Assembly (NCBI GenBank): GCA_030737835.1 | Contig: CM060853.1 | Location: 9,594,034-9,658,033 of the forward strand | Length of the DNA stretch: 64,000 nt | Reading direction: 5' to 3' | Origin: Acorus gramineus | Lineage: Eukaryota; Streptophyta; Magnoliopsida; Acorales; Acoraceae | Part shown: piece after piece, positions 37,241-48,800 of the stretch | How the letters are laid out: the number at the start of each line of letters is the position of its first letter | Numbering within the stretch: the stretch's first letter is position 1 | Position numbers and translations under genes: made by a program | The notes under the pieces: generated by a model | Told to the model about the DNA's origin: nothing | Database searches by the model: none | The model's input: only the letters and a program-made list of their open reading frames with translations

Positions 37241-40200
37241 ATGGCGGGAGATCCGGCGACGGTGAGGCGACCGGGTCGTCACCGGCGTCACGGTGGTCTC
37301 CGCCGTGGCTCCTGGTGCTGCGGTTCCTTCCCCGATCAGCCCCGCAGTCCCGACAACAGCTCCTCCCTCGCCAAGCCCCGCAAATCGGTCTCCGTCACAA
37401 CGCCGTCGTCGAAGCGGAACAACAACCAGAGCCACTCGACCTCGTCCATCCACAGCTCCCCCTCGCCGAGCAAGCTGGTTGGCCTCATCGGCACGCGCCG
37501 GATCCACTCCCCCGGACGCGTCTCCCCCATCGATTCCGAGTCCTCCGTCCCCCTAGATCCCCTTCCCGAGATGGACTCCGAATGCCCTAGGACGGATCCG
37601 GATCCGGTTCCGCCGGAGATGCTACCTCCTCCTCCCCCTCCACCACCGCCACCTCCTCCTCCTCCACCTCCGCCGCCGCCGCCGCCTCTAGCGGCGTCAA
37701 AGGAGCTGGATCTGAGGCTGATAGTGAAGGGTAGGGAGGGGAGGCGGATGGTGCTGGAGCTCGACACGGAGACGCTCTGCTCCAGCAGCGCCTTCTTCAA
37801 GGCAGCACGCCCTGTCGGTGAGGCTGCGTCGGTGCTTTTGAGGGAGAGATGGACCCTGGAAGTGGCGGAGGTGGAGGATCTGGGGGCTTTTCGAGAGACG
37901 ATCGAGCTCATGTACATGGCGGAACCCTCCAGATGGCTCGCCAGGGCCGGTGTCAGCCGTGCCATCGACATTCTTGAGGTGAGGGTTTCGGTTTCCCCCC
38001 TTTTTGTTGTGAACAAAAAATCAGATTTTTTTTTTTTTTCTTCTATAGTGTATTGCTTGTATACCTCTAGATCATTGTCATCTTTGTCTTCATTCTCGGA
38101 CTTCAAGTTGCAATCCCCACCTTGTCCAGAACTTGAAGGCTCAACTCTGTTTTTGTTGCTTTCATGAACACATTGACCTGAAGAATGAGAAAGGGAATCC
38201 TTTTGAAGATTGTCTGTGACATAGAGAATGAGAGAGGACTGCAGATAATTACTCTCTAGGGAATTTATGATCATGTCCATTGAGTGGGATATTTCTATGA
38301 TTGGTGGAATTGCCTAGTGAGCTTCCACAATTGATTGCTTATGGTGAGCTTAGTCATCTGGTTAAACTCATATTTTGTGAAGATCGCACTATTTTAATTA
38401 GCTACATTTGTTGAAAAACAAAAATGCTTGGTTAGAATGGCATTGGGTCATATGCTTGACAAGCTACTAGTTTTTTTTCTTTCTTGGAGCTTAGACCAGT
38501 TGGGAATCTATAGAAATGATGTGGATAGAAGATTGTCTTTGGTGAACCATCACATGCTTTGGGCACACTCTCTTTCTTGCTCACTAAAAAATCATGCTCA
38601 GTTCATGATAGACTGACGATCATGCATAATAGGCGTTCCATTGCCAAACATGTCAAGACTTTTGAGGACAGAATATATGGACACAATAGCCTGCGCCATA
38701 GTATATCTTTAATGCTATAGGTGTAGTATGTTAGCATTTTTCATCCTGGACTCTTGGGTGGCAGTCAGATTTCTCCTGAGAAAATTGGTAAGCTGTGGAC
38801 TCTGTGAGATTAGGGTAAGTGGAAGATCTTAATGCGAAGAACGTAGAAGATATTCTTTATGATTAATTTGGAGAAAGAGAAAAAAGATTCCAGGGGTGCA
38901 ATTTATAATTGCATGAGGTTTTCTTAAATGGCACCTATGCTTGTTCTTCACTTCTTCTATGGTTGTCAATATCAGTTGAAGAAATCAAGTACTTTCCTAG
39001 TTTCTACTATTTTTTGTTCCTCTCTCACTAGCTTATTGAAGATTGTCAAAACCACAGGAGCTCTTTGGTCCTTCCTACCCAGCATGTTGGATTCTTCAGT
39101 GACACTGGAGGTGGAAACCCACATCTCGGCACATTTTTTAGTATGAGATCTTGGGAAAGAGGGTGGGGCACATGGAGATATCTTTTATTGGATGCAAATA
39201 ACTTTCATTGGCGTGCTAAGAGAGAAACAGTCAAGCAAACACATGATGATTTTGGACTGTTTTTTGCTTCTGTGATGTGAAGTCGACCTTCTTTATATAT
39301 AAATAGTAACCATTTTTTTATTTTTTTGGTGCCAACAGGTTTGAGTCTTTGAATTCCTTTGCTAATATTGGAAAAATTTGAACAAGAAGAAGAATAAGAA
39401 GAAAACCGTGACATATTGCACTTTTTGTTGATGCAAGAAAGCAAGCTGGTCTTTACTGTTATCTCAATGTTTATAAAAGTTGTATGAGCAATGTTAGTCG
39501 TAAATGATTGAATTTCCCTTCTTCTAGGTATAGGCTCAGATAACCAAGAAAAGTTGCCAAAGAGTAATACTTGTCAATGTTGATCTATCATAGTTAATCT
39601 CAGCAGATCACTAGCTCTCAGGTCAACTGCTCTATAAATATTGGAGAGACCAACCAAAAAAAAAAAAAAAAAAACCACCCTCACAGGACGATGGAGTTGG
39701 CGCATTTCCGTATAAGCTGCTAGAATGATGCAAATGTTTAATAAAAAGACATCCTCTTACGGTTATCATGCCTGTAACCTGTTATGGTTGTGGTATATAT
39801 TTTATAGCCGAGTGTCTACTATTAGGCAGCCTGGATTTTTGCTCTCCAATTGATCATATTAGTTGTAATGTTCTAATAATGTAAGTGTTTCCTAGTGATC
39901 ATGTAGTGAACTCATGTAGACGTGTTCATTACAACCTTCAAGTTTGATAATTTCCATGATTTTTTTTGATGATGTAACATAAATCAATATCAATCATTAA
40001 ACATTGAATTTGTGGGGAGTATGGCGGTTGCATAAATCCACGCATCATCTTAATTTCCTATAACTATCATTGATTCATTCACTTACACGGAAAGAAAAAA
40101 ATTTCTGTTTGTCCTGTTAATGCGATAATATAAATTACAGTACCTACAATTTGTTGTTCTTGTGTCATTTTACAAGTTTAATACAAATTGGAGACATAAA

Positions 40201-41545
40201 GGACAGTATAGTACTGCAGGAAATAGATAAGTAAGGTCTTTTATTTAGTGAATTGTGGACCTGTTAAATTGTTTTACAAATAGTTATATGTAGATCCACT
40301 TTGATCTTTCAAGTTTATTTTCTTTATAATCATATTATCCCCCTTGTGTTTCTTGGTCCTCTGTCATTGACCAAAGCAGATGGTTGATGTGTGTATCGGT
40401 CAGTGACCAGACATCTTATCTGGAGTCTGGACCATCTAATAGAATTGAGTAGATTTTACACCTACATGAATGACTTTGCTATCTTGACTTTCTTGTAAAT
40501 GCTTAATGGGAATCAGTTGGGCCTCTTCAATTGAAAAGTTTTTTCCCTCTTTAATTTGGTTATCAAATATCACCCGTATCCATCAATTTTTTTATATTTT
40601 CTTGTTCATCAGGTAGCATGCACAATCATGTTTGAAAGAGGTGTCACTTCATGTTTGACTTATCTTGAGGCTGTTCCTTGGAGTGAAGCGGAGGAAGAAA
40701 GGCTGAAAAACTTGTTTGTGAGGCACACATTCAATGAAGAAATGGCACAGGATGTGTTGTGCAGGCTTTACCCTCAAGGCTCAGTCAGTTCTCAGCCCCT
40801 GGCATTGCGTCTCATACACTCTGTTGCAAATGGTACCAATGGCAATGCAAGGAGGGAGCTCCAGTCATTGGTAAATGGCCTCCTGTCCAAGAGTTCAGTG
40901 TATGAGAAGGACCATGCCGGGCTAAACAAGGAAGGCTTGTACAACACCTGCAGATCATGCCTGGATTCACTCATGGGGCTCTTTCGAGAAGCCTCTAATT
41001 CCCTTCCCGTGGATCAACAGGTGGCTCTGACGAAAAGAGAGGTGAAGCCATTGATCGAGCGGATATCCAAGCAGGCTGACAATCTCAATTGGTTACTGGA
41101 GATCCTCATAGAAAAGCAGATGGGAGAAGATTTTGTGGGTATGTGGGCGAGCCAGAAGGAACTGATAGAGATGCACAAGAATTCTTCCCCGATGGTGCGG
41201 TATGAACTGAGCCGTGTCTCGGCCTCGGTGTTCACCGCATTGGGGAGGGGAAGGCTGCATTGTCGGGGGGAGGTGAGGTACGGGGTCCTCCAAGGGTGGT
41301 TTGGGCCAATGCTTGTGGATTTTGGGTGGCTGCAGAGGTGCCCAAGGGGACTTGACATCCGGGGCCTGGAGGAAGCCATGGGACAGGCGATGCTGACTCT
41401 CACCTTGAATCAGCAGCAGAGTCTTTTTGTGCAGTGGTGCCATTGTTTCTCTGCAAATGGAACGGAGTGCCCCAACCTCAGCAGGGCTTTTCAGGTGTGG
41501 TGGAGGAGGTCCTTTGTGAGATCCTCCGAAATCCACACAAGATAA
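37241..41545 (+). CDS. BTB/POZ domain protein (At1g63850-like)
   Basis: Two exons, 37241-37978 and 40613-41545, with a 2,634-bp intron, encode 556 residues. The first 125 residues are basic and Ser/Pro-rich. They are followed by 21 consecutive prolines (37625-37687) and then a BTB-like domain (about residues 152-260: LDLRLIVKGREGRRMVLELD, SSAFFKAARP, FRETIELMYMAE, and after the splice IMFERGVTSCLTYLEAVPWS). The C-terminal half contains the helical part seen in this plant family (KREVKPLIERISKQADNLNW, WASQKELIEMH, GWFGPMLVDFGWLQRCPRG). Related BTB proteins act as adaptors of CUL3 ubiquitin ligases, but this subgroup is little studied. The start is the first ATG after a poly-A/GGA leader and a shorter start is not excluded. 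Exon 1 is GC-rich, the intron AT-rich. Confidence 0.87.
37625..37687 (+). repeat. Polyproline-coding tract in the BTB gene
   Basis: Twenty-one proline codons (mixed CCT, CCA, CCG, CCC) just before the BTB-like domain. Likely variable in length and perhaps a site for SH3/profilin-type binding, which is speculation. Confidence 0.95.
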
Positions 41546-43059
41546 ATGATTTTTAAGCAAACTGTAGCAGCTCTTTCACACCTTGGTTATCGAAAATCTC
41601 GCATCTCTGGAACAAGGTGTTATAATGGATCCAGCTCTTCTTCCTGATGTGTCGGTCACTAACGAAAAATAGTTGCCTCCTCTTCTCTTCACGTGCCATC
41701 TGTTTGTTAATATGGTTTGGGTTGGCCTTTATATTGGCAAGTCATGTAGTGAGGATTTTTATTTTTATTTTTTATTTTTTTTGCATTGGTCTATTAGTAT
41801 ATATTGCTCTGACTTGGTTATGTACTCATTTGTTAGTATTTTTTTTCAGTGTATTTTAAGGATTGCAGCTGCATTTGTAACTGAAAAGGCTGACAGGTGG
41901 ACCCTCATTTCTCTTCTTAATCTGGAGAGTGCCAACCTTCAACTTCTACTCTGTTTTTTGAGCGCTTGTAGAGGGCTGTCAAAGGTTTGAGCAAATAACA
42001 ATGTGATCTTCCTTTGGTCGACCCAATACGTAACAAATAAGAATGACATTCCTTAGGTCGAGCCAATATGTAACAATGAGAAATGAATGCTTCACATGTG
42101 CAGAGACTAATCATCCCTCATATAAAAAGTTATAAAAACAACTAGCGAGATGGTTTTCAATGGGACGATAAAGAGAACGGAAAAGCGTACAAGACAATCA
42201 TGACTGCATGTGACATGTTTTATCCGTTGAAAGAGAATACATGTATGTTAACATACTTACATGGTTGTTTTGAAAGAAAATAAAAAACAAGGCAATAACT
42301 CAGTCTCGGAAGATCGAGACCTAATGGAAGGAGACGCTTCGTGCACCCCATTGAGAGATAAACGTGGTCAAAGATTTCCAAATATTTTCAACATGAACAC
42401 GAGAATCGTTGACTATAGTGTCATTATGTGCTCACCAAATCGATCATGCCGCAGCCACTATCACTGAAAGGAGGATATTATTCTCAACTTGGGAGATCCC
42501 CGGGTGTTGTTTTTTGTGGAATATTTATCTCGATTTCCGTGTCTACTCTCCTTGTCATTAATAAATTATATAAATTAAAATTTCTCTTGATAAAATTTTC
42601 TCCATCTCTCATAATATATATTAAAATTTTTCTGGATATATTTTATATTTTATGAAAATATAAGCATTATCAAATAAAATATATATAATTTTAAAAAAAT
42701 AAAAACACGTGTGACTTGTGTTTTGAATAGTAAAATAAACAAATGTATCATTTTTCTTCGCACAACGGCGGGTAAAACATAGGCATGATCGCCATGATTG
42801 ATCAATGTGTGATCGACATCAGCTTGTGGACTTAATCCCTTGTTGTTGTTGGTGTCGAAACAATGTGTATTTTTTGTGTAAGAAGAACAATGGTGAAAAA
42901 GTGTATTGTAACTAAATACAACCATATGATGTACATTAGAACGATTTATAATGTTTTTTGAACATAGGAATGATCTACAATGTGTTTTTTGAGGAGTATT
43001 ATTATCTTTAAGTGCGATGGAATTACATGCATTGTATCTATTTTGCTAATTATCAAAAT

Positions 43060-43735
43060 TGCTTGGTTACCTATTGGTGTGTTAAGATTGCTTTTGGTTT
43101 TAAAAAGACATATGCTCCCTATCAAATCAAATCGAACATAGAAGACATTGGGCATGTCAAACGGGATGCAGAATGGGATATCAGGTTTCTGGTTCCAGAA
43201 AGACATTCTTCATGTCGAACCAAATCAAACATGGAAAACATCGGGCATGTCGAACGGGATGCAGAATACTTCAAAGGTTTCTGGTTTCAGAAAGACATGC
43301 ACCATGTCGAACCAAATCAAACATGAAAGACATTGGGCATGTCGAACGGGATGCAGAATGAGACTTATGTTTCTGGTTCAGAAAGACATGCTCCATATCG
43401 AACTAAATCAATCACAGATGACATTAGGCATGTCGAACGGGATGTAGAATGAGACTATGATTTCTAGTTTCAAAAAGACATGCGACATATCGAACCAAAT
43501 CAAACAAGGAAGACATAAAACATGTCAAACCAGACTTATTAGTTTTGGTTTTCGTTCTGGTTTCCGTTCGCTATAACTGATGTCTTTTGTGTTTAATATG
43601 GTTCGATATGGAGCATGTCTATCTGAAACTAGAAACCTTAACCTCATTCCGATTCTCGTTCGATATAGCTGATGTCTTCTGTGTTTAATGTGGTTCGATA
43701 TAAAACATATCTATCTAGAACTAGACACCTTTGTC
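43060..43735. repeat. 92-bp repeat array with an inverted partner
   Basis: Units with a 91-93 bp period begin with GGGCATGTCGAACGGGATGC at 43150, 43243, 43335, 43426 and (degraded) 43517, each carrying AAAGACATGCxCCATxTCGAAC. Two further units with the same 92-bp period, at about 43578 and 43670, are in the opposite orientation: GTTCGATATGGAGCATGTCT is the reverse complement of the direct word. The whole is therefore a foldback with unequal arms. Confidence 0.85.
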
Positions 43736-45085
43736 CATTAGAAATATATTACTTCAAACATTAATTTGGGTAGAAATGGGATGTTATAGCATATTTGATT
43801 TGATTGAATTTCAAAAATAAACCACGCGTTTTTTTTATTAAAGTAATTTTAGTTGGAGACTTGGAGTTCAGGTTAATTGATAAGGTTGTTTATACGATAT
43901 TTGATTTGATTGAATTTCAAAAATTAATTTGGATAGGAAAGGGATTTCATAAATTGAGAAGGGTAATAATGTCAAATGAAAGTTTTTTGTTAAGAGACTT
44001 TTATATGGTTTAGATTAGATTAGATTAGATTAGATTTAGATTAGATTTAGATGAGTTGTTAAGAGACTTTTATATGATTTAGATTTAGATTTAGATGATC
44101 GTCTCTGCTGTTACCTGCTTCCGTCATTGGCCAAGATTGAAATTAGGAATAAGTGAAAATTTTGTCTAATTTGTTCCATAACAGGTCACAAGAATAAATC
44201 ACTCTAAACGCTATTTATTGTTCATCAGATACCTTGATAGACCAACAGAATGAGAATGACAAGGTTAACATTATTTATCTTGTATCATATACATTGATAT
44301 TCTAGCGGAAGAAGAATGACAAGGTTATCAAACTAACCCTGTTTTAAAAAATTTGTGTAAAGGATGTCCTAGTGAGATCCAAACGTATTAGTTTTTAATA
44401 TACATCTTACAAGAGTACATACACTCTTCTAATTCTTTTTTGAGAAAAAATCTATATATTTCTCTGAAAAAATTATTGAATTTAGAAAATGTCTTCATAA
44501 AATCATTAAATTTTTATAAGTTTTCACATTTTATCACAGTTAATGCTTTCAGTCTTTAACTCAAAATTTCATCAACGCAGAAAGAACATTCAAATTAGTC
44601 AAACTAACAGGGAAGAGGGAGTGACGATGAGCAAACTATGACAAACGATTTGAAAATCCAACCGTTAGATTTTTGTAGATCTATATTTAAAAGTTAAGGT
44701 TAAAAATGATTTTTTTAAAGAAAAAAGGAATCAAAACCCCTCCTAGAGAGGAGTGATTGAGAGGTGAAGTGTAACTTTTGATTGAGGAGAAAAAGTCAAT
44801 GTGGAGAGGGAGATTTCTTAAAAAAGTTGGGATGGAATGGGTAAAGCGAGTAATGTCCCATTTATTCTTAACCAAAACCTAATTGACCCAGAGTGAGTAG
44901 TGCATGACCTCATTAATTAACATAAAATATAAACTAATTATGGACCATATAACACAAGTATATAAACCTATTAAATAAAAAGGAAAATCCAAATAACCCC
45001 CTTAAACTGCTTGAACCGCTGAGTGGATGTTTGTAGGGTGGATTGGAGAGTAATGCTATGCCACAGGCCAGCCACATGACTAAGT

Positions 45086-45565
45086 CTGTCAATTATAAAA
45101 AAAATTCAAATCCAATCCGAATCCGAAAAATCGGAAATATCCATATTCAAAAATCCGGAATGCGGATATAGATATTAGTCAATCTGATCAAAAAAACATT
45201 TGTATCCGACATATATTATAAAAATATATATATTTGTATTATATATTGTCCATATTGTTATCTTGTATGACTAATCACAATGATAATATATTATAATACT
45301 ATTAAATTTTCAATGTATGATTTGTGAAAGAAATAATAAACCTTAAAATCTTAATTTTAATTTTGATTTCTCTCTAAAATATCACTTGATTATTCAAATT
45401 AATGTTAATATTCAAAAATGTCAATTATCCAAAAAATATTCATATCCGATCCGCATCCGAAAGGATCCGAATCCGAGAACTAATATCCGTATCCGAATCC
45501 GAAAATTAGGATATGAATATTGACATATCCGATCCGTATCCGTCCGATTGACAAGCTTACACATG
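45086..45565. mobile_element. hAT-like non-autonomous element (GGATCGGATA-rich)
   Basis: The ends are imperfect inverted repeats built on CTGTCAAT (left) and ATTGACA (right), and subterminal DNA is full of ATCCGAATCCGAAAA on one strand and its complement at the other end. That is typical of plant non-autonomous hAT elements starting near TGTCAATCGGATCGG. A related 33-bp stretch, GTTTGTAGGGTGGA..., occurs on both outer sides (45028 and 45588). Family call is inference. Confidence 0.4.
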
Positions 45566-45832
45566 ACACACCCACGAACACTTGTTTGTAGGGTGGAATA
45601 GAGAGGCACAACCACACCCTAAGCATACAAAAATGTGACCCCCGCAACATAAGAAGGCACTAAATAAAACACTTGGAACAGATATATATCATCCTTACTA
45701 GGGAGCAGAAAAAAAAAGATATAAATCGTCTAAGCTCAAATCTGGAGCAGGACCGAGAAAGAAAATTTAGAATGGACTGTTATCACTCTCAGGAATGGTA
45801 AAAACTAGATAAAAACAAAAAAGAGGACCTTA

Positions 45833-48800
45833 TCAATCCACCTCCTCCATCTTGCTGCCCTCTGCATCTGCATCCTCCAGTGGAGGCATGTCAGAATCAG
45901 CATCAGCAGGAACATCATCATCATCAATGCTGAGGCCTAGCTTGAGCATGCGGTGGATCCGGTTGCCGAATGTGTTGGGATCATCAAGGCTGAATCCAGA
46001 AGTGAGCAGTGAAGTCTCAAAGAGCAGCAGTACGAGATCCTTGACTGCCTTGTCATTCTTGTCAGCATCAGCACGCTTCCTCAGCTCCTCCATGATTGGG
46101 TTCTCAGGGTTGATCTCCATTGTCTTCTTGCTCGACATGTACCCTGCCATGCTCGAGTCCCTCAGAGCTTGCGCCTTCATGATCCTTTCCATGTTAGCAG
46201 TCCACCCATACTCGCCAGTGACGAGGCAGCATGGAGAGTCCACCACGCGGTCAGAGACAACAACCTTCTCCACCTTGTCACCAAGCACATCCTTGATCAC
46301 CTTGCAAAGGCCCTCAAACTTCTCCTTCAGGGCCTCCTGCTTCTTCTTCTCATCCTCGCTCTCCCCATCAAGCTTCAGCCCCTCTTTAGTTGCTGACACT
46401 AGTTTCTTACCCTCAAACTCCTTCAGCTGTCCCACTGAGTACTCATCAATGGCATCCACCATGAAAAGTACCTCATAGCCCTTCTTCTTCAACTTTTCAA
46501 GGAAGGGTGAGTTCTCAACAGCCTTCTTGCTCTCACCAGTGATGTAGTAAATGTCGCTCTGCCCTTCCTTCATCCTTGTGACATAGTCCTTGAGGCTCGT
46601 CATCTCATCACCACTCTTCGTGGAATGGTACCTCAGAAGCTCAGCAAATTTAGACCTGTTCTGTGAGTCCTCATGGATCCCCAATTTGATGTTCTTTGAG
46701 AAAGCCTCATAGAATTTGTTGTAGTCATCCTTGTTCTCCGCAATCTCAAAGAAGAGCTCAATGCACTTCTTTACAAGGTTCTTTCGGATCACTTTGAGGA
46801 TCTTGTTCTGCTGAAGCGTCTCACGTGAGATGTTCAATGGTAGATCCTCTGAGTCTACAATCCCCTTCACAAAGCTCAGGTACTCGGGGATGATCTCCTC
46901 ACAATTGTCCATAATGAACACACGCCGCACGTATAGCTTGATGTTGTTGGGCTTCTTCTTGGTGTCAAAAAGATCAAATGGGGCCCGCTTGGGCACAAAG
47001 AGAACAGCCTTGAACTCCAGCTGGCCCTCCACAGAGAAGTGCTTCACAGCAAGGTGCTCCTCCCAGTCATTGGTTAGGCTCTTGTAGAATGCAGCATATT
47101 CCTCCTTGGTGATCTCCTCTGGCTTCCTCATCCAGATGGGCTTCTGTTTGTTCACCAAAGCCCACTCGTACGACACCTCCTTAACCTTCTTCTTCTTTTT
47201 ATCCTTGTCCTCCTTGTCCTCGTCCACTTCTTCCACCTTCCCTTCCTCATCTTTCTTGTCTTCCTCCTCATCCTCATCATCAGAAACCTCCTTTTCAATG
47301 GTCTTTTCAGTCCACAGTGAGATTGGGTAGCTGATGAACTCAGAGTGCTTCTTCACCAAATCCTTAAGGCGGCGCTCCTCAAGGTACTCAAGCTGAGGGT
47401 GAGAAGAATTAAATTAGAAATTCAAAACATAAATGAAACATTAGGATAACCATTTGAGTGCAAACCCTCCCAAAAGATACTAAGAATGCATGGGCTGTTT
47501 TAGCTTGATCATCAAAGCAATCCTCATAAAAATAAGATACAATTCAAGGACCCGGAATGTTTTTTACTTGAGAATCAGACTCAGACAAGCAGCTAAATAA
47601 CCAACTCAGGTCATCTTTGTCCTAGGGATGAGTTTCACAGAATTTGAATACACTGGTATTTGAAAATACTTGTTCTTAAAACTGTGTTGAAAAAAGTAGA
47701 TGTTCTAATTGGTTCTGAACACTCATGAATTCTTTCTGAAACAGATTTCAAAAGGAGGTATAGGTGTTTTTTTAATCAGAAAACTGCTTCATCAAAAAAG
47801 CTGCTTTTAAAATTGTTTCCAAACATACCCTAATGGTAATTTAAATTAATAATCATGAAGCCCCTGTTTGGTTAAAAAAAACACCACAATAGAATGGGAA
47901 GTTTCCATGGATAAAAAAGTGATCATTATTACATAATTATATTATTTCTATTTCTAAATGGCTAATCTGGAACTAATCCAAATTAAGTGGGAAAATTCAT
48001 GGATTAAAAAAAAATGAATAAAGTTATTCAACAAGGGCCTCAAAATGATTTTCTGAACAATGTCATGTACATAACACATTCACCATATAATGTGATGCAT
48101 ATATAAAACATGCATGTGTACTATGTACAAAAGATGCAAGCATGATCAAGCATCCATGCAAATAATGCAACTAGAGCAGAGACAACAGTGTCTTCTCACA
48201 TCGATTTAACAAAATACACATGTTTTAGAAATACACACCATTTATTTAAATGTGACATCTTCATTTACATCAGCATAACATTGCACTTCTACATATCAAT
48301 TATTCATAATTCAATTCATTTTTTTATAATGGCAGGTTTTCTACAGCCCAAAGAACTACCATAACTAAGTTTTTTTTGGGCACTTGCTCCTATTTAATAG
48401 AAGTTGAATGCCTACTGTTTATTTAAAAAAAAACTAAGTTATCCACAAAAAAACAAAAAAAAAACAAAATCTGCTTCTGTGCAAGAAAACTATAGATTTT
48501 AAGATCAATTGATATACCATAATATAAGAGAAAGAGACAACAACAGATACAAGACAAGACCACAGTAATATCTTCATTTTACAATCAGCTTGAGATGAAA
48601 GATGGGACTATCTAAAAGGACTTAATTAAAAATAGCAATGGTCTATGAAATATCTTTTGTGAAAATGGTTGGAGCTTTACATATCATTTATGCCCATCAA
48701 ACAAAACTGGAATCAAGGAATCCCGAGAAGAAAAAAAATGCACAAAGACCCTAATGTAGATCACAAAAGCTTAATTGCCAGTTTCTCCAGAATGCAAGAC

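Larger units (their letters stand above)
41546..45832. other. Repeat-rich intergenic region
   Basis: After the BTB 3' UTR there is AT-rich DNA, then the 92-bp repeat foldback (43060-43735), short GATTA/GATTTA tandem words (44013-44060) and a hAT-like element (45086-45565). The 3' flank of HSP90 copy A begins at about 45640. No gene seen. Confidence 0.5.

Noticed and set aside
37336..38280. 314-codon frame on the minus strand
   Set aside because: It is antisense to BTB exon 1, its poly-Gly run is the complement of the poly-Pro tract, and the plus-strand protein has clear family motifs.
43012..43447. Overlapping frames of 60-104 codons
   Set aside because: All follow the 92-bp repeat array and translate to the same repeated words in three frames.
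43060..43735. Possible CRISPR array
   Set aside because: Units are about 92 bp of nearly complete repeat without unique spacers, partly inverted, and in a plant nuclear genome.
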